A DNA stretch of 64,000 bases from Thermoflexus sp. (GTDB lineage: Bacteria > Chloroflexota > Anaerolineae > Thermoflexales > Thermoflexaceae). A model generated the notes under the pieces. The model saw only the letters and a program-made list of their open reading frames with translations, was not told the DNA's origin and searched no databases. A program made the translations under genes and the position numbers. Shown piece by piece: positions 43,373 to 50,849 of the stretch. Positions within the stretch are counted from its first letter, which is position 1; every line of letters starts with the position of its first letter. The DNA lies in contig NZ_DAOUCJ010000110.1 in NCBI RefSeq assembly GCF_034432235.1, positions 1-64,000 of the forward strand, written 5' to 3'.

Positions 43373-44335
43373 TCAAGATGATCCGTCCTCCAATCGCAGC
43401 AATCGGATAGCGTTTCCGGCAAAGATCTTCTGGATATCTTCCTCCCGTAGCCCGATCTCATAACAGATCCGCAGCTGGTCCTCCAGATAGCGGACCGCAA
43501 AGCCCCGCGGAAACCACTCTGAGTCGCTTCCGAAGATGATCCGCTCCGGCCCGATGGTCTCCACAAACCTCCGGAAGAGATCCTTCAAGGTCAGCTCATA
43601 CGGCATCCAGCGGATCCACTCGTTGTTCCCGGATGTGTCCACGTAGATGTTCCGACACGCCCAGCACAGATGCAGGAGCTCTCGAGGATATCCGCATCCG
43701 AAATGTGGGATCACGAAGGGCACGTCGGGGAAGCCCTTGGCCACATCGTGCAGCCTCAACGGGTTGATGTTCTCATGCCAGGCAATGCCACCCCCACCCC
43801 CGAGGATCCCAAAATGGATAAGGACAGGGATACCCAGGGCTTCGCAGGTCCGCCAGACTGGATCCAGTGCCTCATCATCGATAGGCCCCCGCAGAGCAGG
43901 GGCCAGGATCTTGTAGCCCCGCAGCCCCAGCTCCTGCACTGCGCGTCGTAGCTCTGACGCGGCATCGGGGCGGAAGGGATCATGATGGGCGAAGCCAATG
44001 AAGCGATCCGGATAGCGGCTCACCAGCGCGGCCAGCTGATCGTTCCCCCCTCCCGTGAGAAAGACCACGCGGTCCAGACCGTAGCGGTCCACCTCGGCGG
44101 CCCAGCGCTCCAGCTGCACCTCCGGCGGGGCCATCGGCTCTTCCGGGAAGGGAAAGGAGTAGGCTCGCCACCACTGCTCCTGATACCAGCGGGCGTCCTG
44201 GCGCAGGCGCGCCAGCTTCTCCGGGCCAAAACGGGCTGCGTAGCGGGTCTCCCAGTCGGCCAGGTAGTCCTCTGGGACCGGGAAGTGAGCGTGGAAGTCG
44301 ATGATGCGAATCCCCCAGCGGCTGATGCGCGTCAC
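43373..44335 (-). CDS. Amidohydrolase family (TIM-barrel) protein
   Basis: 320 residues of the amidohydrolase-2 family. IIDFHAHFPVP gives the metal-binding HxH near the N-terminus; IPVLIHFG and VIPHFGCGYPRELLHL give further His; ERIIFGSDSEWFP has the catalytic Asp. Metal-dependent hydrolase or decarboxylase; substrate unknown, perhaps a sugar lactone or derivative in this operon. GTG start at 44335 overlaps the ROK gene stop (GTGA). Confidence 0.85.
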   Translation of the reverse strand: MTRISRWGIRIIDFHAHFPVPEDYLADWETRYAARFGPEKLARLRQDARWYQEQWWRAYSFPFPEEPMAPPEVQLERWAAEVDRYGLDRVVFLTGGGNDQLAALVSRYPDRFIGFAHHDPFRPDAASELRRAVQELGLRGYKILAPALRGPIDDEALDPVWRTCEALGIPVLIHFGILGGGGGIAWHENINPLRLHDVAKGFPDVPFVIPHFGCGYPRELLHLCWACRNIYVDTSGNNEWIRWMPYELTLKDLFRRFVETIGPERIIFGSDSEWFPRGFAVRYLEDQLRICYEIGLREEDIQKIFAGNAIRLLRLEDGSS

Positions 44336-45552
44336 CGCAGCGCCCTCCGGACTTGCATCAATCCTTCGAGCTCGAAGATGGCATAAGCCACCGCCCCCAG
44401 AACGCCCGCCCGATCCCCCAGGGCGGAGAGATGGATCTCCGGCATGGCTGGGACCACCCGTTCCAGCCTGCGACGGAGCCCGTTCACCAGGTAGGGACCA
44501 GCCCGGGCCACGCCGCCTCCCAGCACGATCATCTCCGGGTCGACCACCGCGATCACGCTGGCCAGCATGATCGCCAGATAGTCCATCGCCTCCTCAGCGA
44601 CCTGAGCGGCCAGGGGATCTCCCGCCTCCGCGGCCCGGAACACATCCGTGGCCTCGAGGCGGCCTGCCTCGATGAACGGCCGCAGCACGCTCTCCGGGAA
44701 CTCCCCGGCCCGCTCCATCGCCCGGCGGGCAATAGCCGGGCCCGCGGCAAGGATCTCCAGGCAACCGAAGGTCTCATAGGTCTGATGAAGAAGCGAGCGC
44801 TCCGGGATCACATATCCGATCTCTCCGGCTGCATAGTGAGAGCCCCGATACAGCTCCCCATTGAGGATCAGGCCTGCCCCGATCCCCGTCCCGATGAACA
44901 CACAAACCAGGCTCTGCGCTCCCCGCCCGATCCCGAACCACCGTTCCCCGAAGGCGGCCAGGTTCACATCGTTCTCCACGAACGTAGGGAGATGGAACCG
45001 GCGCTCAATTTCCTCCCGCAACGGGAGATCCCGCCACTGGAACGCCGGTGCCCAGATCACCCGGCCTGCGGTCGGATCCGTCACCCCGGGGGCGCCGATC
45101 CCGATCCCCCGCACCGCATATCCGCCCGCGCGGGCCTGTTCCAGCAGCGCCTCAATGGCCTCGAAGAGCTGCCCCAGAGCTTCCTCCGGCCTCCCATTGG
45201 GCCGGGAAGGGCGCCGGATCTCCACCCGGATTTCCCCGTTCAAATTGGCGACAGCGCCTACCAGATAGGTCCCCCCCAGGTCAATGCCGATCAGGTGATA
45301 GGCTTCGTGATTCAAATAAAGCGACCGGGGGCGCCGTCCAGAGAATCGCCGATCCTCGGAGGAAGGCGCTCGCTCCCGCTCGATCACCAAGCCCTCTTCG
45401 ATGAGCTGCCCTACCAGTCGCGTGACGGTAGCCGGGCTAAGACCCAACCGGCGACCCAGCTCCACCCGGGAGATCCCGGGCTGCTCCCGGATCAGCTGCA
45501 GAATCGCCGACCGGTTGATCCGCTCCAGAATCTCAGGCCGCCCTGCATGCAT
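44332..45552 (-). CDS. ROK-family transcriptional repressor
   Basis: About 406 residues. N-terminal winged helix (RSAILQLIREQPGISRVELG, then LSPATVTRLVGQLIEEGLV) followed by a ROK sugar-kinase-like domain (LIGIDLGGTYLVGAVANL, VFIGTGIGAGLILNGELYRG). The cysteine-rich zinc motif of the family (CxCGxxGC) is reduced to ETFGCLEILAAG, so zinc binding may be lost. It should sense the imported sugar or its phosphate and repress the operon. Start: an ATG at 45579 overlaps the -10 box and cannot be used from that promoter; the ATG at 45552 (MHAGRPEILERIN) follows GGGGAGCCGGTGG. Confidence 0.88.
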   Translation of the reverse strand: MHAGRPEILERINRSAILQLIREQPGISRVELGRRLGLSPATVTRLVGQLIEEGLVIERERAPSSEDRRFSGRRPRSLYLNHEAYHLIGIDLGGTYLVGAVANLNGEIRVEIRRPSRPNGRPEEALGQLFEAIEALLEQARAGGYAVRGIGIGAPGVTDPTAGRVIWAPAFQWRDLPLREEIERRFHLPTFVENDVNLAAFGERWFGIGRGAQSLVCVFIGTGIGAGLILNGELYRGSHYAAGEIGYVIPERSLLHQTYETFGCLEILAAGPAIARRAMERAGEFPESVLRPFIEAGRLEATDVFRAAEAGDPLAAQVAEEAMDYLAIMLASVIAVVDPEMIVLGGGVARAGPYLVNGLRRRLERVVPAMPEIHLSALGDRAGVLGAVAYAIFELEGLMQVRRALR

Positions 45553-45572
45553 CCACCGGCTCCCCTGTTTTA

Positions 45573-45605
45573 TTTTCATTCTAAAAGAAAATATGAAAAG
45601 GTCAA
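45573..45605 (-). promoter_or_regulatory. Promoter and dyad operator of ROK/sugar operon
   Basis: On the minus strand TTGACC (45600-45605), a 16-base spacer and TAGAAT (45578-45583), giving a short leader. A 7-bp inverted repeat TTTTCAT...ATGAAAA (45593-45599 and 45573-45579) flanks the spacer and -10, a position suited to autorepression by the ROK protein. Confidence 0.72.
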
Positions 45606-45927
45606 GGGGGTTTGGAAACCGGTTGAAGGCGATGGGTGCCTGGATACAGGGCTATGGGAGCCGGGGGCCTCAGGCCGTCCACCCTCGTGGATGGCAGGAG
45701 GAGCTTTCGCCTTGACCTTCCGTGGACGGGCATATCGCTGTTCGAGCGGCGCGGATGTCTGGATCCGTTCGGCCCGGAAGCGCGGGGAGGCGCTGGCGCT
45801 CGATCGGTCGAGGGGCCATGGGATGGAGCGCAGCGTTTTCAGGAAGGGGCGGATCCGGCCCTCCGGGAGGATGGGAAAGCCGGGCGGGAGGCCTTTGAGG
45901 TCCCGCGATAGAAAAGCTACAGTATCC
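45606..45927. other. Intergenic stretch before tadE-like gene
   Basis: About 320 bases without a gene I can support. Short frames lack ribosome sites and family motifs. Confidence 0.4.
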
Positions 45928-46422
45928 TCACGGGTTCTTCGGTTTGGCCTCGAGGGCGATCTGAACCGCCTGGGCCCGGATGATCAGGTTGGCGCCCAGC
46001 ATGCCTTGCATGATCGGGGTGATCACCGGCATGGTGTAGATGACCGTGACCGTGATCCGATCCCCCTCGTAGATCGTTGACGTCGGGGAGGACGGGTTCG
46101 GCTCGACGATCACCGCGATCTGGCTGGGATCCACCAGGGAGAAGGGGATCCAGCGGGTCTCGCTCAGGGCCCGGGTGTAAGCCCGATACTGAACGTTGTT
46201 GGGATCGTTGCACTTCACGTCCGGATCGGCGTCCAGGGGCAACGGGCTGCTCGGGTTCAGGCAATAAGGGTTCACGGCCGCGTAAAGGGCGCCCTCCGCG
46301 GCGGCGTCATGGATGGCCAGCCAGACCACAAAGGCCCGCCCCAGGTCGATGAGCCCCATCACCAGCAGGAGCAGCACCGTCAGGCTCAACGCCAGTTCCA
46401 CCAGTCCTTGCCCGCGCCGCAT
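45928..46422 (-). CDS. TadE-like pseudopilin
   Basis: 164 residues. N-terminus MRRGQGLVELALSLTVLLLL then a membrane helix and a short extracellular domain with two Cys; this is the TadE layout (R-GQ--VE-A). Membrane-anchored pseudopilin-like protein of Tad/Flp-type systems. Last of three such genes, 10 bases after tadG. Confidence 0.85.
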   Translation of the reverse strand: MRRGQGLVELALSLTVLLLLVMGLIDLGRAFVVWLAIHDAAAEGALYAAVNPYCLNPSSPLPLDADPDVKCNDPNNVQYRAYTRALSETRWIPFSLVDPSQIAVIVEPNPSSPTSTIYEGDRITVTVIYTMPVITPIMQGMLGANLIIRAQAVQIALEAKPKNP

Positions 46423-46432
46423 CGTCTTCCCC

Positions 46433-47776
46433 TCACCGGATCAACTTCATCCGCGGCCGCCCGATGGGGCCCAGGCCCTGCTGGGCAATGATGGAGATCT
46501 TGCTGCCTGACAGATCGATCCGCCACGCCAGGATGGCCCCGGCATCGGTCACGATGTTGCCTGCGCTGGACATGCGGACCAGCCCCACCGGCGCGTAGAT
46601 CAGGCCGTTCCAGTAGATATTGGGGGCACTCGCCTGGATCACTGGGTTCGTCGCATCCTTCACCGGGCTGAAGAACAGGAGGTTCTTCGCCGTATATGCG
46701 TAAAGCCTCGCGCAATCCGGCTGGTTATCCCCGTTGAGATCCGGACACTTCTGCTGCTGTAATGTGATCCGCCCGGTGGCCGCTACCGTGATGGTGATCG
46801 GCGCCGTCCATCCATCCGGGATGCTCACAGTCACATCCCCTTCTACATAATACAGGGCTTGATTCACCAGGCGATAGGTGCTGAGGGTGTTGGGGCCGCA
46901 CGTGCCGGCCGTCGGCGTATAAGGGGCGGTGGGGCTCAGGGTCACCCCCTGATTCGAAGAAGGCTGGAGGCAGAATTTCTGACCCGCCGCCTCCCAGTGC
47001 GATCCACCAGGCCGGAATTCAGGGATCGAATATAGCCATTCCATTGTGATGGGAGGCGCCCCCACGCAATTTAACCCCGCATTGTTTAACTGATACGCTT
47101 CCCCCCCATACTCACATACACCGTTCTCCAGAACCACATGGGGCGCTTTGCTCGGATCCGCACTGGTCAGATTCAGCCCGGAGTTGGAATGGATCCCACC
47201 CTTCACATAGATATCGCTCCCGGTCAGGTTCAGGGCGTTCAGATAACAGGGGCCGTTCGTGTTCTCATTCTTGCAGAGGGCAGTCAGGGCATACTCGCCG
47301 GAGCTCCAGCCCGGGTAGTAGATCGCCGTGGCCTGGGCCGACACCCGCAAGACCGCGTGGCCCACGACCGCCGCCAGGAAGGAGCGGAAGGGGTTCTGGA
47401 CCACGACCCGCACCCCCCGGGCGTTTGGAGGGACAGTCCCCGCGGGAATGGGGATCTGCACCGTATCCGAGATGTAATAGAAGGCCTGGACATTGGCGTT
47501 GACCGCATCCCCCGGTTGCCCCCCGGCGTCCGGGATCCCCTGGGCCTCCACGATCTGGTGAATGGCTTGTTGAATCGCCGATTCGTCGCCGACCCCATGC
47601 TGGGCGAACCACAGGGCGCGCGTCCCGGCCAGCGCGCCGGCGTCGGCGGCGTTCTGGGCCCGCCGCCGCTCGGCATAGGCGTGATTGCCATCGATCGCCA
47701 GCGCCGCCAGACCGATCAGCGCCGTCAGCATCAGGGCCACCAGCACCAGCGTTTGACCCGAGCCTCCTCGCGCCAT
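46433..47776 (-). CDS. TadG-like protein
   Basis: About 447 residues. N-terminal GQTLVLVALMLTALIGLAAL membrane segment and NHAYAERRRAQNAADAGALA match the TadG N-terminus (the R-LQ-AADAAALA pattern). A long extracellular region with several Cys follows (ALCKNENTNGPCYLNALNL). ATG at 47776 behind GAGGGGAAGG; a start at 47812 is less likely. Located between two TadE-like genes. Confidence 0.82.
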   Translation of the reverse strand: MARGGSGQTLVLVALMLTALIGLAALAIDGNHAYAERRRAQNAADAGALAGTRALWFAQHGVGDESAIQQAIHQIVEAQGIPDAGGQPGDAVNANVQAFYYISDTVQIPIPAGTVPPNARGVRVVVQNPFRSFLAAVVGHAVLRVSAQATAIYYPGWSSGEYALTALCKNENTNGPCYLNALNLTGSDIYVKGGIHSNSGLNLTSADPSKAPHVVLENGVCEYGGEAYQLNNAGLNCVGAPPITMEWLYSIPEFRPGGSHWEAAGQKFCLQPSSNQGVTLSPTAPYTPTAGTCGPNTLSTYRLVNQALYYVEGDVTVSIPDGWTAPITITVAATGRITLQQQKCPDLNGDNQPDCARLYAYTAKNLLFFSPVKDATNPVIQASAPNIYWNGLIYAPVGLVRMSSAGNIVTDAGAILAWRIDLSGSKISIIAQQGLGPIGRPRMKLIR

Positions 47777-47896
47777 CCTTCCCCTCTTGGCCGTCTTCCG
47801 CAGGGCGTGCAACGGAGCCTCCGGTTTTCAATGGGATCCTCTCGCTTCCCTGGAGAACGGAAGAACCGAACCTGGGCCGTCCAGCCCCCTTTTCCT

Positions 47897-48433
47897 TTAC
47901 TGGCCTGGCATCTGGCTCGGGCCGAAATACACCCCATCCGGCGGAAACAGCGTCCGCCCGGACCGATACTGGATCTGAACCTTCGGCAGCAGCGCCTGGA
48001 TCAGGGGGGTCACTGGGGTCGTCTGAACCCGAACCTCCACCACGACGCGGTCCTCCCGCTTGAGGACGAAATTCTTCCCCGTCGGCGGGCACAGGACCGG
48101 GGGATCGAACTGGCTGGTGTCATACCGGAAGGGCTCGAAGTAAACGAAGTAAGTCTGCTGGGGGATGAGGGCATTCTTGGGGCTTAACACCAGGGTCCCC
48201 TTCATGCGGTCCAGCATCGCGCCATAGCAGAACGCGTTCCACTGGTCCTGCTTCATGGCGCCGGAGGGCGCATTGGCCACGGCATAGCGCAAGGCCTCAC
48301 GCACCCCGCCGGCCAGCTCTGCGTAAATCAACAGGATCCGCCCGAAGTCGGCGATGGCCATCACCAGGAAAATCAACAACGGGAACGCCAGCGCGAACTC
48401 CACCAATCCCTGCCCCCGCCGGCTCATCCTCAC
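47897..48433 (-). CDS. TadE-like pseudopilin
   Basis: 178 residues. MRMSRRGQGLVEFALAFPLL and a membrane helix mark a TadE protein with a short extracellular domain. First gene of the tadE-tadG-tadE set. No TadA ATPase, TadB/C or prepilin peptidase gene lies in the window. Confidence 0.87.
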   Translation of the reverse strand: MRMSRRGQGLVEFALAFPLLIFLVMAIADFGRILLIYAELAGGVREALRYAVANAPSGAMKQDQWNAFCYGAMLDRMKGTLVLSPKNALIPQQTYFVYFEPFRYDTSQFDPPVLCPPTGKNFVLKREDRVVVEVRVQTTPVTPLIQALLPKVQIQYRSGRTLFPPDGVYFGPSQMPGQ

Positions 48434-48519
48434 CCCCTATCGGTCTGGACTTCTACTTCTTCCACAAATGATACCGAAAATTTGCCAGAAAAGATACGAT
48501 TTAACGAATTTCATACACT

Positions 48520-48537
48520 GGTTATGTTTTTATAACC
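48520..48537. repeat. Small AT-rich inverted repeat
   Basis: GGTTAT-GTTTTT-ATAACC about 90 bases upstream of the first tadE-like gene in an unusually AT-rich patch; could be an operator. Confidence 0.3.
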
Positions 48538-48649
48538 GACATATAGAGGGTGAAATAAGCGATCTGATCCCTTCGGGATGGATTGGGCCGGGCTCCGATA
48601 AAGAGGGCGGGACGGCCTTTCCCTGTGGCCCTCTGGACATGGGGAGGGG

Positions 48650-48730
48650 GAAGGGGCCTCGGACCTCACCCCCCGGCCCCCTTCCCTATGAGGGAAGGGG
48701 CGCCTGAAAATCCCCCCCCGTTTCGGGGAG
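48650..48730. repeat. GC-rich hairpin repeat, possible intergenic repeat family
   Basis: Two consecutive hairpins: CCCCTTCCC-TATGA-GGGAAGGGG (48678-48700) and CCCCG-TTT-CGGGG (48716-48728). The polypyrimidine style (TCACCCCCCGGCCCCCTTCC) looks like the dispersed intergenic repeats seen in some Chloroflexota, but only one copy is in the window. Confidence 0.4.
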
Positions 48731-48847
48731 AGGACAGACTTCGGGGCTGGGCAGGATCCCTTCGGCGCTCCGCCTGGCCCGTGCACGGTGCTACAATGGG
48801 GACAAGAAGGTGCCTGCCTGCGTGACCCTCCGAGGAGGTTGTTTCCC

Positions 48848-49441
48848 GTGGCGAGGAAAAAGAAAACGCAGAGGCCAGCCCGCCGCGCCCCTCATCAATG
48901 GCTGCTGGGAGGGCTGGGGATCGCCCTCCTGCTTCTCATCGTCGGCGGGCTGGGGTGGTGGCTCCGATCCCAGAACGCCGCGTATGCCGCCTTTCAAGCG
49001 GCCGTGCAACGAGGCCAGCCCGCGCTCCAGCGCGTGGAATCGTTCCCCGACGAAGGCCGGGCCCATCTGGAACCCGGGGAGCGCGCGACCTATCGAACGG
49101 ATCCCCCCACTTCCGGCCCTCACAGCCCGGAGTGGGTGAACCCTGGCTTTTACACGACGGAACAGCCCCCCGAACGCCTTGTGCACTCGTTAGAGCATGG
49201 GCACATTGTCATTTATTATGACGATCCGGGGCCGGAGGCGATCCAGACGCTGCGCACCTGGGCAGGCATGTTCACCGGCCCCTGGGATGGCGTGGTGGTC
49301 GTCCCGAAGCGGGGGCTGGGGCGCGCGGTGATCCTCACGGCATGGACTCGCATGCTGCGTCTGGAGCCCTTCGATCCCGATGCCGCTGCCGCCTTCATCG
49401 ACGCCTTCCGCGGCCGCGGGCCGGAACACCCCGTGCGGTAG
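48848..49441 (+). CDS. DUF3105 membrane-anchored protein
   Basis: About 197 residues. One N-terminal membrane helix (WLLGGLGIALLLLIVGGLGW) then an extracellular domain with YRTDPPTSGPHSPEW and RLVHSLEHGHIVIYYDDPGP, the DUF3105 signature. Function unknown. Start: GTG at 48848 with GAGGAGG 9 bases upstream. A -10-like TACAAT is at 48792-48797. Confidence 0.85.
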   Translation: MARKKKTQRPARRAPHQWLLGGLGIALLLLIVGGLGWWLRSQNAAYAAFQAAVQRGQPALQRVESFPDEGRAHLEPGERATYRTDPPTSGPHSPEWVNPGFYTTEQPPERLVHSLEHGHIVIYYDDPGPEAIQTLRTWAGMFTGPWDGVVVVPKRGLGRAVILTAWTRMLRLEPFDPDAAAAFIDAFRGRGPEHPVR

Positions 49442-49450
49442 CGGAACCGT

Positions 49451-50707
49451 TCACCGGATCCGCAGGGCGGTCAGGAAGCGAAGGGCCATTCCGGTGGTGG
49501 AAACGAGCATGGCGATCGCCGCCCCTACCCCACCCCATCGGGGGATGAGCGCCAGGTTCATGACGAGATTCGTAGTGGCCCCCAGCGCGAAGGTGAGCAA
49601 CAAACGGCCGGATCGCCCCTGGCTGATCCACACGGTGGCCCCGAGGCCGGAGAGGAACGCCGGGATCCACGACCAGGCCAGCCATCGCAGCATGGGGATC
49701 GCCGGAAGATAGCGCGTTCCGAACGGCAGCCGGATCAGGGGATCGGCCAGCAGGGAAACCCCCATGGCCATGCCCGCCGCGAGGATCAGATATCCTCCCA
49801 GGATGCGCCGGGCGCGATAGGCCGGTATCTCCTCCCGGGCCAGTCGGGGGAGCAGCGCCACGGTGGCCGCGCTGTTGATCAGCAACCCGGTCTCATAGAA
49901 CCGATAGGCCAGGCTGTAGAAGCCCGCCTCGGCGGATCCCCGCAGGCTGAGCAACAGCAAACTATCGGCGCGGGCGTAAAGCGCCCCCAGAAGGCCGAAG
50001 GCCAGCATCCTCACCCCCTCCCCCACCGCTTCGGGCGTCCACATCCGCTCCCTCCAGGATCCGGGGGCGGTTCTCATTCGCCGGGCCGCCATCCAGAGCC
50101 CGAACCCATCCAGAGCCATTGCAACCGCGAAACCGATCCACAGAGCGGTCCAGCCCCATCGCGCCGCCATCGTCATCCCGGTGAGCCCCACCGTGCGGGT
50201 CAGGAACACCACCGTGGCCGCGCGATCCAGACGGCCGGCCGCTGCCAGACGAGCGCCCTGCCAGGAGATCCCCAGCATCAGGAAAAGGAGGGGCGTCACC
50301 AGCGGCAGCTCCTGCCGAATGGCCGGAGGCACCACGGCTCCCCATGTGGCCAGCGCAGCGAGCCCCCACAGGCCACCGATCCATGCCCCGCGCAGAAGCA
50401 GATAGGTTCTCGCCCGCGGACCGTCCTGTCGGGCCAGATCCCGAACCATCAGCATAGAAAGGCCTGTGTCGCCGCTCTCATGGCCGAAGCGCAGCCAGCT
50501 CTGGAGGGCGCTGAAACATCCGAAGTCCGCCGGGCCTAACCAGTGGGCCAGCAGCAGCGTCTGGAAGAACCCCAGAACCCGGGACCAGAACAGCGCCATC
50601 CCCCAGAGGGCTGACTGAACGGCCAGCCGTTCCCGCCAGCGGGCGCCGATATGCCCGCTGGCCTGGAGCCGCGCGATGGACTCGATGCGCGTCCGCAGGC
50701 TCATCAT
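49451..50707 (-). CDS. Polysaccharide flippase (MATE/MVF superfamily)
   Basis: About 418 residues, 12 or so membrane helices. N-terminal VLGFFQTLLLAHWLGPADFG and middle DSLLLLSLRGSAEAGFYSLA and RFYETGLLINSAATVALLPR are typical of Wzx-type lipid-linked sugar flippases. It converges with the DUF3105 gene (9 bases) and is divergent from the GH2 gene. May export the repeat unit of the surface polysaccharide. Confidence 0.85.
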   Translation of the reverse strand: MMSLRTRIESIARLQASGHIGARWRERLAVQSALWGMALFWSRVLGFFQTLLLAHWLGPADFGCFSALQSWLRFGHESGDTGLSMLMVRDLARQDGPRARTYLLLRGAWIGGLWGLAALATWGAVVPPAIRQELPLVTPLLFLMLGISWQGARLAAAGRLDRAATVVFLTRTVGLTGMTMAARWGWTALWIGFAVAMALDGFGLWMAARRMRTAPGSWRERMWTPEAVGEGVRMLAFGLLGALYARADSLLLLSLRGSAEAGFYSLAYRFYETGLLINSAATVALLPRLAREEIPAYRARRILGGYLILAAGMAMGVSLLADPLIRLPFGTRYLPAIPMLRWLAWSWIPAFLSGLGATVWISQGRSGRLLLTFALGATTNLVMNLALIPRWGGVGAAIAMLVSTTGMALRFLTALRIR

Positions 50708-50849
50708 TCCGGTATCCGGAGGGATCGGCCTCAGGATACCACGGGCCTGGCGGCCCGGCGAGCCATGCCCTCACGGCTGTTGCGCTCGAGCCGCCCTCTG
50801 TATACTGGAGGGTAGCCTGCCCATATCCCGAGCCGGAGGATTCCCACCC

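Noticed and set aside
45636..45911. A 91-residue open frame between the ROK and tadE-like genes
   Set aside because: No ribosome site or family motif; composition of non-coding GC-rich DNA.
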